Of a stretch of DNA of 64,000 nt, positions 10,824 to 48,800 are shown piece by piece. Numbering within the stretch: the first letter of the stretch is position 1; each line of letters starts with the position of its first letter. The position numbers and the translations under genes are program-made. The notes below the pieces were generated by a model, which was given only the letters and a program-made list of their open reading frames with translations, had not been told where the DNA came from and made no database searches. Source of the stretch: Mesostigma viride (taxonomy: Eukaryota; Streptophyta; Mesostigmatophyceae; Mesostigmatales; Mesostigmataceae); the NCBI GenBank assembly GCA_009746045.1, contig RPFO01000164.1, positions 420,212 to 484,211 of the forward strand, written 5' to 3'.

Positions 10824-11081
10824 CTGTGTCGTCGTAACTGCGTCACGTGAGCATAGGTCCTATCTTTACGCGTCATCGATCTGCCTCCATACTATAGATA
10901 AACCGGCCAGGGGGTGGGAGGTATGTTACTATTAATTAGCCCACCCATCACTGAGGGTCAATACTCCGTGACTCCCCGATGGGTGCACACATGGTAATTA
11001 AATAGAAGTTTCAAACATGTGCATGTGCGTGGTACCTCGATATATGTGTATGTACCTAGAGGTGCCACGCATTAATATATG
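10824..11081. other. Spacer with TTAA-associated segment
   Basis: No gene. An inverted copy of the segment that follows TTAA tracts at 204 and 7558 lies near 10,960-10,990, directly after ATTAATTAG at 10,933. Confidence 0.5.
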
Positions 11082-11592
11082 AATAGGTGCTGAAGCTAAG
11101 GTCCATTGGAGTGCCTTCCTACCAGAGAAACAAGTTTATTACAATAAGTGTGTGCAGGCTTTAACAGTTGAGCCTAGCCACACCCTCAAAATCATTGTAC
11201 AAGTCATTGTCAAGTTAGGCCAGTTCACCATGCTGGGGCCCAGCACATGCCCCCTTGGTCCAATCTTGTCCCCAACAGCAGCGAGGGTGGGTGGGTGGGA
11301 GCTGCAAAAAGGCCTCCCTACGTTCACCACACCACTCTAAGTACGGTGTGAAAATGGAAAACAAAGCACATGTCTCAAGGCGCCGCGCCCCCCTCAATCA
11401 AGGACGGGCACGGTTGCCAGTAGGCACTAGTACCGGCGCACCGCCGGTCCCTTTCTCTCTCTAGTCCTAAGTAACAACAAGCACCTTACATGGTGTAGGT
11501 GACGTAGGGTAGAGCTACGCTACAGGCGGCAGATCGGCCCCCTAATTTGAGCCCGCCGCAACATAACTATAAAATGAGCAGATAGCTCAGAA
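11082..11592 (+). repeat. Unknown repeat unit, short copy
   Basis: This 511-bp unit starts aataggtgctgaagctaagg and ends gagcagatagctcagaaa. It is followed immediately by a second copy (11,593-13,390) in the same orientation. The left about 190 bp and right about 290 bp are almost identical between copies. No terminal inverted repeat or coding motif was found. Confidence 0.75.
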
Positions 11593-13390
11593 AATAGGTG
11601 CTGAAGCTAAGGTCCATTGGAGTGCCTTCCTACCAGAGAAACAAGTTTATTACAATAAGTGTGTGCAGGCTTTAACAGTTGAGCCTAGCCACACCCTCAA
11701 AATCGTTGTACAAGTCATTGTCAAGTTAGGCCAGTTCACCATGCTGGGGCCCAGCACATGCCCCCTTGGTCCAATCTTGTCCCACATCACCATCTCTGGC
11801 CACCCAGGCCGTTTCCAGCCCTGGTGGTAGGAACGCAACCACTTGGAATGCTGGGCTCTTGTTGGCATGATGATGCCCCCCTTCCCGCCCCCGTGTGGCC
11901 GGCTGGCCGCTACGGTCTCCCGGCGGACGCAGGGCGGAGCCACATGCGTTCCCCTTCTTAGAGGGGCGCATCCCAGTGCTGCCGCTTTAGGACTTATGCC
12001 ACCTGGGAACGTCTCCAGCTCACCCAACCACCATCACCAGCCCACCGGCAAAGCCGCTGGAATTTCCCGAGGGTAGAGCCACTGCCACTGGCCCCATTAC
12101 CCCCCATCGTGGTGATAATGATGGCTGCGGACCTCCTAGCGCCAAGGCTCACCATCGCCATGGTGTCACAAGCCTTGGCGCAGCCGCAGCCGAGTGGAGC
12201 TTTATTATGGTATATAATGCATTTTCTTAAAACAAAGCCGGACCGTACTGCCGGGTTCCACACGCACCCCCCCCCCCCTCGAGGGGGGCGCTGGAAAACG
12301 GCAAAGGCAAAGCGGAGCCCGCCGCCTTTTCCAGCGCCCCCCGCGAGGGGAAAATTTTTTCAGGAAAGCTGCGCAAACCATGGGGGTTTCCTTACGGATT
12401 ACCCCCGAAACCGCGCTGCGGCTTGAATTCCCCCCTCGCCTTGGCACCATGCCCCGCCCTAACATCCTTCCCCTTCCCCGCTGTGCACCGTCAGTCCCAA
12501 CAACTCGTCCCCGCTTAAATTACGCGTCAACGACCCCGCCATTCCGCCCTGGCCACCGGCCGCTGCCGACTCAATTAGCACGAGGAAATGTTAGGCTGTT
12601 TAGGGTGCTGCCCCCCTTGGCGCTGGGGCTGCAGCCACCCCGCTCCTGTGCTGGCCTGGGGGCTCGGCTCCGCCTTCTTCCTGCTCGCATAGCGCCCTCA
12701 TGCACTATCGACATTTATTAGCCAGGCCCAGCGCATCCGATACCCAGCGAATTTGCCTGAGGCGTAATCCCCCTCCGCCTGTAGCTGTTGCCACCCAAGC
12801 ACCACGATTGCCCCGCTTTAGTTGTCCGATCAAGAGTCACTCCCGCGTCTATCCAGACCCCTCCCGCGAGCTCGGGGTGGCGAGTACAACGGGCGAGCAA
12901 AAATACACAATCTGGCACTGGCAGCTACCGCCCGCACTTCGAATGGCAAATTCTTGGGGTGCTGCCGACCCCCGTCGCGCAGCCGTCATAACTTTAAATA
13001 AAACAGGCCCCCGAATAATAATTCGGAGGCCGGTAGCTGTGATTTACATTCGGCACCGCCATAGCAGTGCACACACGCCCCAGAATGGGCCGTCGACAGA
13101 GCTGCAAAAAGGCCTCCCTACGTTCACCACACCACTCTAAGTACGGTGTGAAAATGGAAAACAAAGCACATGTCTCAAGGCGCCGCGCCCCCCTCAATCA
13201 AGGGCGGGCACGGTTGCCAGTAGGCACTAGTACCGGCGCACCGCCGGTCCCTTTCTCTCTCTAGTCCTAAGTAACAACAAGCACCTTACATGGTGTAGGT
13301 GACGTACGGTAGAGCTACGCTACAGGCGGCAGATCGGCCCCCTTTGAGCCCGCCGCAACATAACTATAAAATGAGCAGATAGCTCAGAAA
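11593..13390 (+). repeat. Unknown repeat unit, long copy
   Basis: Same ends as the unit at 11,082-11,592, but about 1.3 kb (11,784-13,097) sits between the shared left and right parts. The short copy may be an internal-deletion derivative, as in many non-autonomous elements, or this copy may have gained an insertion. Open frames inside show no recognisable motif. Confidence 0.7.
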
Positions 13391-14060
13391 GTTCATGGGC
13401 CAACGATAAGTTTCAGTCCTAACCTGGAGGCATGCAGTAGGCACGAAAAACTTGCCTTGGAAGCATCGCTATGCCGACTTGCCAATCATTATTGCTACCG
13501 CAGTGGAAGTCAATGATCTGGCATCCCTTCCCTTCCCTAATTGCCCGAGTTGCGTGCTTGTGAAGTATGAACAGGCACATGTAAACCGGCCAATGGTGCC
13601 TACCATGCAAGTCCACGACCCAGCACTTTAATTAATTAATTAAGAACATACCTCCGCGGGGAGGATATGTAACACATATCCCTGAGAACCTTGGGGCATA
13701 TGGTTTTTAATACATTCTAGGCGACAACCTGCAGGTGGTGGGTGTAAACTGCCACCTACTCGGGGTGCACAACTGAGGTGCACCTGCACCACCATGTATT
13801 CCAGTAGCTCAGCAAAGTTGCGGACATGGGGTGGAAGATGATCATGGCTAAGCAATGGCTAGGGCATGATGGCATCTCAGCAGAGAGTGGGCAGAGCATG
13901 GGCAAAGCATGGCTGACTCATAGCCGATGCAGTAAGGCTGCCCCATGGTCCAGATAGGCTTGGAACACACTTAAAGGCGCCAGTTTGGGAGAAAATAAAA
14001 GCCTCTCCCGGAGCCTGAGGGGCTTTAGGGGCATACGCAGGTTTAACCCACAACCCAGCA
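13391..14060. repeat. Spacer holding a diverged copy of a dispersed ~290-bp repeat
   Basis: After a TTAA tract (13,628-13,643), the segment to about 13,920 resembles the repeat at 56,216-56,500: CTCCG..., then GGGGCATATGG, a TACATTCTA block, and a block with CATGGC and AGAGAGT. No gene is seen. The rest is the 3' flank of the minus-strand BEACH gene. Confidence 0.5.
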
Positions 14061-14065
14061 TTACA
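14061..14065 (-). terminator. Putative TGTAA polyadenylation signal
   Basis: On the minus strand TGTAA lies about 55 bases after the stop codon of the BEACH gene (14,120). TGTAA is the common poly(A) signal in green algae. A 5-base motif can occur by chance, so this is weak support. Confidence 0.4.
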
Positions 14066-14119
14066 CAATGGAAACCCCAACAACCTTAATGTTGCCTCCA
14101 AGACAGCTAGCCAAGTTGG

Positions 14120-40518
<26,399 letters not shown>

Positions 40519-41256
40519 ATCTACAGGCGATTAAGAAAAGTTTCCTCTTCCGCATGGGCACATTTTTACATTTTCATGTAACGTCGAGGTCGGAAAATTT
40601 ACAATTTCGGGTAAGCTGCCTTCGGAATGGTAGACATGTCTTTCTTTTCTCCTGAAAGATAATCCCAACGACAAGTAAGAAACGAAACAGTAAGAAATAT
40701 GTACCTAATATTGTAGTCATGTACGTACCCTAACGCATAAATCATAATCGTGGTATACGTAAGGGCTATTTCGGCGACGAACATCGTAAATGCGTTGATG
40801 CCATGCCGGCCGAAGATTACAGTAGTTGTACGGCACGGCGCTCAGGCTTTGCCACTATTCTTGCAAGTCTGACTGCTGCATGTCGAGTGGCGCAAGTCAC
40901 TGACCGTATCAGGGACCGGTCAGCAGCGGCCGGAGCTGGAGGCTCACTGCGCGCGTGCACCCCAGTTGGCACCGGCCGTAAGATCTTTACGTTTTAAAAA
41001 AGGTGCAAACGACCGCTTGTCCAACGGCCACTTCCTGGATCGTCCCGAAATCCGCCATCTCTGTGAAATTCCTGTAACGACTTGGTGCTATTTGCGCCGG
41101 CAAGGTTAATCCTCAGAAAGGGGTAGCGGAAAATTATCATGGCGGCGGGCCTGAGAGCCGCCTCAGATCTCAGAAGATTAGCCCCAGGTATTGCAGCGGT
41201 AGATAAGAAATAGCTTAAAACATGTTGTGTTGAACGAACGCAAACTGCAGAGGCCA
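40519..41256. promoter_or_regulatory. Divergent intergenic region, likely shared promoter
   Basis: 738 bp separate the start codon of the minus-strand BEACH gene from that of the plus-strand peptidoglycan-binding-like gene. No TATA box or operator could be called with confidence. The head-to-head layout is the only evidence for promoter content. Confidence 0.4.
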
Positions 41257-44200
41257 ATGACGACGAGACGCCCGCACTGTGCTGACTCTTGCTCGGCTTT
41301 TTGTGCTTTTGCCCTCTATATCCGTGCAAAAATCCCAGGATCTGGGCGCAAATGCTTCTCTCCGGATGGAAACGCTAAGCTTGGCGAAGGCCGAGTAGGG
41401 AGATCCCAGCCGCAGGCAAACAGGCCAGCCGTGCGAAAGTCTGCAGTGGTTTCTTCTCTTGGAAAAATTAGTGATGTCGGCAGAGACTCGGCTCCCTTTG
41501 AGCGTGATCTTGCCGTTGGCGACTCTGGGGAGGACGTCCGAGGCTTGCGAACCCTAATGCGTCACATGGGTTACATTCATGCTCCGCCAGACCCAAGTGA
41601 CGACAGGCAAGTCCGTCGCACTCTCACGTCCATTACCTTCCTCATTTGCACTACTCCATATACGCCGTGAATGTGCCCGCACAATGATCCAAAGCAGGGT
41701 TAGCCACGCGGGATAGCGGTCATCTCTGTTGTCGATTAGAGAAGTAGTGCGCTGGTGAGCCCGAGCGGGTGCGTCACCCGCTCGGCGGCACCCGAAAAAT
41801 CGCAGCGACGACGGCCGACTGGACCCCCTGAATATGTCATACTGTTCTGCAGTCTTCCACGACAGACGTCGGGACGGTAGACTACATAGGTGGGGAGCAA
41901 TTGTCTCCGAGCCATTGTGCTGCAGTGTGCATTTCAATCAGGCTGTATCTTGTCCACGCTCCAGGCCATGCTTCTCGCCCGCGACCGGTGACCCCGCTCG
42001 GTTCTCTTAGGCTTACCCTTGATTTACCGTAGAGAATCCTCGCCTCGTCGTCAAGCTATGGCTGCTATGCTTGTCAATGCTGCCTTGTATTTCTATCTGG
42101 TGGGCACAGCCTGGTGGGCACTATGATGTAACCTCTGTGACGTGTGCCCTGTACGCCAGCCACATGGCAACTTGACTACAGGAAGTGGTTTTGCTTGTGG
42201 TCGGAGTCTTCTACCTGCAAATTGCACTTTAACGTGGGGCGACGAGGGGTAATTCCTATTTCGGGCCGGGTTTACTACCAGCTGTTGGCAGAAGGGTCCC
42301 CTTGGTGTATCCTTCCCCTAGGTACAGGCGCCGGGGGGGCATGACAGGTTTCCTGGGATGGTAAGGCAGGATGCGACCATGTTGTTGGGGCTATCTCCCA
42401 TCTAGCATGGGCTTGTACATCCTTTTTAAGGGGTACCCTATTGGCACTGGTGAGCTCAGGCGTCATAAATGCCCTCATGTGTCCTATACCATCCCCACTC
42501 ATGGAGGAGCCGATGTTTCCGAGCACGCCCATGCCAACAGGCCCGTAGGCCTCGCATGGCCTTGCTGCAATGGACCTTCGTCCATCCACCAATCCTTGGG
42601 CTTGCCCGCCCCTTAAGAAGTTGCAACTACTACGCCGTTATCCTTATTGGTTTCTTATCACCTGCCTTGTTGCAACTACCACGCCATTATCCTTATTGGT
42701 TTCTTATCACCTGCCTTGTTGCAACTCCTATGCCATTATCCTTATTGGTTTCTTATCACCTGCCTTGTTGCAACTACTACGCCGTTATCCTTATTGGTTT
42801 CTTATTACCTGCCTTGTTGCAACTACCACGCCATTATCCTTATTGGTTTCTTATCACCTGCCTTGTTGCAAGTACCACGCCATCATCCTTATTGGTTTCT
42901 TATTACCTGCCTTGTTGCAACTACCACGCCACTATCCTTATTGGTTTCTTATCACCTGCCTTGTTGCAACTCCTATGCCATTATCCTTATTGGTTTCTGA
43001 TCACCTGCCTTGTTGCAACTACCACGCCATTATCCTTATTGGTTTGTTATCTGCTGCCTTGTTGCAACTCCTACGCCATTATCCTTATTGGTTTCTTATC
43101 ACCTGCCTTTCCCGTGATCCCGTGCATGCGTTAGTTAAAACAGTCACCATCCGTCACTGCTCGTGTTCATGCGAAACGAGTTTCTTTGAGTGTCACTCTC
43201 ACCATCCCGCGTCATCTCTCGTCACTCTTGACATTTCCTGCTTCACACGTGAGTGTGCACAGCTCTTCCCTTCTGTGACATCACACTCACAAACTTGTGT
43301 CGTAGTCGCTTGTATCGCCTGTGTTTCGTAAGCAGCTTGTTTGACATCACGCTCAAGGAGGCGGTGCAGGCGTGGCAGGCGGACCACGCGCTGCCGTCGT
43401 CCGGCTACTTTGGGCCCATGTCGCGCGAGCTGCTGCTGGGTCAGCAGGAAGGGGTTGGCATCGTCTCTGCGGTCACGGGGGGGCACTTCTCTTCGCCTGC
43501 CGCCTCGCCCGGGGCCCGGCAGGCCGCCAAGCAGGCCAGCAGCAACAGCTGGCCGACCATCAAATCGCAGTCGACTTATCTCACTTCCACAGGTACCTAG
43601 AGCGGGGCACCGCTTGTGTCAGCTAGCCTCTGACTTACCCGCCTCTGTCAGTAGGTACCTGATGGTGGTAGTGTCTGGGCAAGAGGGAGCAGGAAAGAGC
43701 CACACTTCCGCTCTTGCTCTGTCTATTACAAGGCTCCTCCGCTCAGTCACGTGCCTGCGCAAGGTGCTGGCTCACCACATGGCATGCATTTTTTTGGCCG
43801 GCAGTCACAGGGTTGTGTGGTGGTGGTTGTGTGGTGGGGGAAACAACAGGATGTGGGGCACATAGGAGAGTGGCAAGTTGCCTGTTGAAAATGGCCGGCA
43901 GGGCAGCACGTCCCCATGTGTTGTCTCCACCTTGGCAAGTGCCACTACGGCAGTGCCCATGCCGCTCCAGCGTTCATGCATGCATGCTTGCCTAACTCTA
44001 GTACGGCCATCCAACCTACAAATGGCTGATGCCATCACACATTATGGTCCTCTCTTCCCCCGTGTGGGTACCTGCATGTGTCACGTGGCCGGGGTCATCC
44101 GCGTGCCAGCCGTGCGGCCACCCGGAACGGCCGCCCCCCACATCTCCCCCCAGGTCATCACCTCTGTGGCCGTGATCATGGCTGCTGGCATTGGCGCCGT

Positions 44201-47200
44201 CATCGCACGAGGCCTGGGCAGCCAAGCAGGTGAGCGCCACGCGGGGTCCTGTGTTTGAGCAGGTCATCGCCTCTGGGGTGCCCTAGTCATGTGGCAACTA
44301 ATGCTATCAAATGCTACTCCCTGGCTCTACACCCCCCATGTTGTGAGTTGGATTTTTTTTTTTTTTTCTGTTGGAGCTGACAAAAGGTGCAAACTCGCTG
44401 GCGAAAGCATCGGCATGTGTCACCAAGTGGCTGCGGCGGCGCATGCTGCCACCTGTCTAGCAGCGCCTCGTTGGTTTGGTCATGGCGGTGTTTGTGCCAA
44501 GGCTTGTCTGGCCACCGGCAGCAGCAGCGGTTTTATGTGCGCCATTCTGTGCTGGATGCTGAGGCATACTGCGTCATGGGGTGCTCGCATGCCCGCGCTT
44601 TCCTGCCAAAACGTTCCCACCGCTGGCGTAGGGATGATTCACCTTGACATCGTTGGTCGAGTATTCCCACACGCCGCTGCTGCTTCCGCCACCTCTGTAC
44701 TCGCTGATGTCATACGTGCGCCGCTGTTCCCACCGCTGCTCCCACCTCGGCAGGCATGTTGCCCGGCCAAGAAGACGCCGGCGCGGCCGCCCGGCCCCCC
44801 AAGCCGCGCCTCAGCCTGAGCAGTGCGGCGCGCGCGCGGGTCAACGGAGCCATGCAGGCTGCGCGCTCCAACAGCCAGCCCGCTGTGGGGGGGGCCAGCG
44901 GCAAGAAGAAGGTCGGCGGCGATGCATCGCCCTCTTCCGGGTGGGGCCTCCAGCCGCTGCTGGGGCTGGGCATGGCCGCGCTGAGTGGTCTGGCAAGCCC
45001 GCTCAAGGGGATATTCGCTCCCAGGGGGGACAAGAACAAGACCCCAGTCGCCAAGGGGGCGGCGTCAGCAGGGGGTGCGGGGGGCCCTCGTCCACGGCTG
45101 GAGAAGCGCAGCCTGGCGTCCGAGTTTGAAGCACAGGTGAGCGAGGGAGGGTGCTGGCGCGGCCGCAGGTGGTGGTGATCATGTCACACCAGCCATGCCT
45201 TCACTCTACACAGAGCGGCAATGTGCTGCATGCATGCGTCCGAAAAACTCTACGAGAAATGGCATGGCGGCCACACGACCATACCGGCATAGAAGGCCTG
45301 CAGAGAAGGCCATCTTCCCGTCCAGACCTGGTCCAGAAGCAGCTAATGCCCTTTTTGCTGTTGCTGCAGGCATGATCTGGATTCGCCTATGTGTGTCTGT
45401 GTGAGAGAGATAGAGAGATAGAGAGAGAGTATGTGTGTGTGTGTGTGTGTTAGCTGTGTGTGCATAGCACTAGTCGTAGCCCACCGTGGCTTCCGTGGCT
45501 GATGGCTTCAACCCGTCGCTATTTCTACGGTGTGGATAGGCATAGGCCTGGCGCCTCACGGGCAGTACCCGTTAGAACCCGCCCTGTCAACATCATCTAT
45601 CGCCATTGTGGCGCGATCAAGCGATAACCTTTTGTTAACGGGTTCCATGGTTCGTGGGTTAGTTTACCCTGCACACATTCCTGTGATGGAGCAGGGAGGG
45701 GGGGTTGACGTCAAGGCAGGGTAGCCGCATACTCATGCAGGGTTGGGGGAGTCCAGGGGCGCAGTGCTGTGCCTTTCTTCATTCAGTCGTCTGTCCTTTG
45801 TAATCACATAAAGTGGGGCTGTTGTTTTAAAAGACTTGGCTGGTTGTGGCATCCCCCCCCCCTCCCCGGTGTCCGCACCTCTCTTGTTGTCCCTGCTCCG
45901 CGCATCCCTCATCGCCACGTGTATGGTCACCAGGTGGACGGCAAGTCTCGCCTGGCGGACATCCCCTCCAAGGTGGCGCTGGGCATTGTGGAGAAGTGCC
46001 TTGAAGAGCTGGAGATGAAGGAGGTGCGTGCCCTGGTCTAGATAGTGGGCGGGTGGGGTTTCGTCTAGATTGTGAGGAGCGTGATGGGAAGGAGGTGCGT
46101 GGCGGTATAGACAGAGGGTGGCTGGGTGTGGGTCTTGATAGGGGTCCCTTGAGAAGTGAAGGTGCTTGTCTCTCTAGATAATGCATGGGTAGAAGGGGTG
46201 AAGGGGCGAAGGAGGTGGATGGCGGGATAGCAAGTGGGTAGGCGGATGGGAAGGAGGTGCGTGGCCGGATAGCTACAATGCCCAGCGTATTTAGTGCAGG
46301 CCACACCGAATAACAACTGGTTTCTCCTACGATGGAGTTGGTATTGCATTGGCTATACTTCGTGGCGCTGTATGGCAGCAGAGGCATTCTTCTAGCCTCA
46401 ATCTAGTCCAAAATCATCACCTCGAAGTCAGCTTAGTTCAAACTGGAATCTACTTACGAGGCTTTTATTAGATATGCTGGGCACTGTAGCCGGGTTGGGG
46501 GGGTTGGGGGTGGGGGGATGGCGCACTGTGTTTGCCAGAAGCAGGATGTAGACCAACAGGATACAAAAGTCCCCCTAAGTGCTGCTGTTTCCTTCCGCGT
46601 GCTGTGTGCTGCGCACCTTACGCCTCGCCATCTAACAAGTGCATCTCTTCATAATGGTATTGCTGCGGTGATGTACACCAGTACGAGATGCAGGACCGCC
46701 TGCGCGCGATGGAGGACCGCATGGTGGGCATGGAGAGCGCGCTGGAGGCGGGCGGGCGGCCCGCGGTCGACGCCACGGTCGACGCCTCCCTCGCGCAAGC
46801 CGAGAAGCTGATCGCTGGTCTGCAGACGCGGCTCAGCCGCACAGAGGCCGCGCTGGCAGATGCCACCGAGCGCGGGTACGAGCGGGGCCAGGCGCTCAAC
46901 GACCGCCTCATGGCCATCGAGGGCGCTCTTGATGACATGGTGCCCTTGCTGCGGGGCCAGATTGCCGAGTTACAACGCAAGGTGGGGGCAGGTGCCAGCG
47001 GTGGCCGGTCGCTTACCCCCGCGGACGCCTCGGTCCTGGATGAGGTCGCCGAGCGGGTCGACTTGGCCCTCTCGGAGCTGACCAGCCTCGCCGCACGCGT
47101 GCGGTCCGTTGAGGAGGCACCACGTGGCGGCGGCAAGTCGGTCGCGGCTCTCGAGGTGCGCGTGAACAGCGTGGAGGAGCACCTGTCGCGCGAGATGGAG

Positions 47201-47632
47201 GAGGCGATGCACAAGCTGGACGTGGTCGCCGAGGTCGTCGAGGAGGTGGCCCGCCTCTCCAAGGAGCAGCAGGACGCAATTTCGCGGTCGCCGCCCTCGC
47301 TGTTGGCAAACGTCACGGGGGACATTGTCAAGCGCCTGGAGGCGGTGGAGGGCCGGGTCGGCGCGCTGGACCGGGCTGCCGCCGCCTCCAGCACTGGTCC
47401 ATCCGCCAGCAGCAGCAGCTACGTAAAGGACATGGCGGAGCTTCGTGGCCGCGTGGGGGAGCTTGAGGAGGCCCTTGAGGCGGCGCTGGAGAGCATGGAC
47501 GCCGGCGCGGCGATGGACGTGATCTCCGTGCTCGAGCGCAAGGTGGAGGAATTGGAGGCCAGCGTGGGCAAGGGGAAGGGGGGGGTTGATGCCGCAGAGT
47601 CGGCACCAAGGAAGGAGGAGAAGGCGGTTTGA
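41257..47632 (+). CDS. Peptidoglycan-binding-like, single-membrane-helix, coiled-coil protein (6 exons)
   Basis: Exons: 41257-41606, 43336-43592, 44110-44229, 44754-45136, 45934-46023, 46682-47632; phases agree throughout, giving about 716 residues. Intron 1 has a GC donor (ACAG/GCAAGT); the GT option two bases downstream would run into a stop. Residues 1-80 are Ser/Arg-rich, as in an organelle transit peptide. Residues 81-150 resemble a peptidoglycan-binding fold: FERDLAVGDSGEDVRGLRTL ... TLKEAVQAWQADHALPSSGY FGPMSR. Exon 3 gives one hydrophobic helix (VITSVAVIMAAGIGAVIARG). Exon 4 is basic and low complexity. Exon 6 is almost entirely coiled coil (DRLRAMEDRMVGMES onward). Such folds occur in plastid proteins as relics of the cyanobacterial wall, but the function is unknown. 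A plastid-envelope or thylakoid anchor is an inference. Confidence 0.85.
42640..43112. repeat. 49-bp tandem repeat, intron 1 of the coiled-coil gene
   Basis: About ten copies of a unit starting ccttattggtttcttatcac, then ctgccttgttgcaactacca, then cgccatta. The 49-bp period keeps overlapping frames open, so frames here are artefacts. Confidence 0.9.
44354..44368. repeat. Poly(T) run, intron 3
   Basis: About 15 T within intron 3 of the coiled-coil gene. The same intron starts with a partial copy of exon 3: GAGCAGGTCATCGCCTCTGG at about 44,257 resembles CCCCAGGTCATCACCTCTGT at 44,148. Confidence 0.8.
45402..45460. repeat. GAGATA and TG microsatellite, intron 4
   Basis: A gagagata run followed by a TG dinucleotide run inside intron 4 of the coiled-coil gene. 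The rest of the intron (45,137-45,933) holds nothing else assigned. Confidence 0.9.
46012..46270 (+). repeat. Copies of the exon 5 splice donor inside intron 5
   Basis: Exon 5 ends ATGAAGGAG and intron 5 begins GTGCGTG. The string GGGAAGGAGGTGCGTGGC recurs near 46,086 and 46,247, with a weaker form near 46,207. Each recurrence keeps an intact donor. Confidence 0.75.
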
Positions 47633-48155
47633 GCCCGGTGGGCGGGGGGGGGGGGGGGGCGGATGGGATGTTTGGTAAGCAAGGAAGCCTGGGGGCGTTG
47701 GAATACCCGCCGTACAGCATGCTAGCTATTGTGAGTGGAAACTGGGTGTGGAACGGTCCTTGATCATTTCACCAATGAAGAGGCTGGTTGCAACAAGGAT
47801 GAGACAACCAGCAATATCTCGAGCTACCATGGTCCGGATTCTCCCGATTTCTGGCCTGCGCTGGTTGTCTCCTTGATATGTTGCAAAGGCCGGAGACAAG
47901 GCCTAGCTCTGAAAGCCAGGACGAGCTGTGTGCTTCTTTTGGTGCATATGTGAGTCTCCTTGATATGTGAATAGTCTCTTTGATACGTGAATAGTTACAG
48001 CACGTGCACTTTGAAGTCTGGGTTTGCATGCATTATATTTCCATCACGTTTACAGGTATCGCTTCATAGCAAAGAGAAATTGACGTCACCCTGACCTGGT
48101 GCCAAGGATAATGTATTGTGCCCGTGTGATAATGCTATATTATGATTAAGGGGAC
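47633..48155. other. 3' flank of the coiled-coil gene; nothing assigned
   Basis: A 16-base-plus G run follows the stop (47,645-47,659). No TGTAA was found close downstream. No gene is seen. Confidence 0.4.
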
Positions 48156-48258
48156 TCGGCGCGGCGAATTTTTTCCGCGCCAAAAAAATTCCGCGGTACC
48201 CTCCGTACCGTGAAAAGTGGGTGCACGGTGCGCGCACCCCTTGCGGAAGTGGCCATGG
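48156..48258 (-). repeat. GC-rich palindromic dispersed repeat, copy 2
   Basis: The reverse complement of the repeat at 10,697-10,805, with the same ccatggccacttccgcaagg end and the same AT-flanked hairpin at the other end. Confidence 0.7.
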
Positions 48259-48800
48259 CGACTGCTTTTAGACGAAACGTGACAAATCTGGCTCGCGGAA
48301 AGCAGAAAAAATGCTCGATTGTTGGAGAAAATTAGTTACTGATTCTACTTTATGGTGGGATGGTTGCGATCTATAATGTCGTGGGCTTTTTTTCTTTACC
48401 ATCGGCAGGGGGGCTCCGGCCTGAATTTCTGTCGGGATGAATAAAGTATAATGGATGCCTGCAGGTGTGATTGTCGATTGTTGCCAGTTTTGATGGTCCT
48501 AATGGAAGCTAGTTTAATGATGTTTCTAAAGCCGTAAAAATTCCCGCTGCTATCCTTACCTTTCCCGTCATTTTGCGGTAAGATAACATTAGGCCTGCGC
48601 GATGCGCGCCCGACCTCTCCATGAAAGGGTGGCCTTTCTTGTGCGCCTGGGCACGAATAAATGCCCGTTATGGTACGTTCTTGTATTAAACGTCCTAAGA
48701 TAGCGCTTTCCTGCTTTCTTAGCTCGTTGAGCGTAAGCTTTTTGCCTTCTTTCCGGCCAGATGCAGCCATGAACTTGCGGGTCCTGGCGCTGCATCGCTA
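48259..48800 (-). pseudogene. Decayed relative of the unknown frame at 10,113-10,823
   Basis: Similarity at the DNA level is patchy but runs for over 500 bp, including an AGGCCTGCGC block followed by CC(A/T)GACC.. and CCATG. One minus frame reads HRAGLMLSYRKMTGKV, like HCAGLNNYLRRMAENV in the other copy. Stops and shifts interrupt it. A Lys-rich open frame (48,396-48,770) overlaps but is in another frame in part, so its coding status is doubtful. Confidence 0.35.

Noticed and set aside
42570-43331. 253-codon open frame
   Set aside because: It is produced by the 49-bp tandem repeat in intron 1 of the coiled-coil gene.
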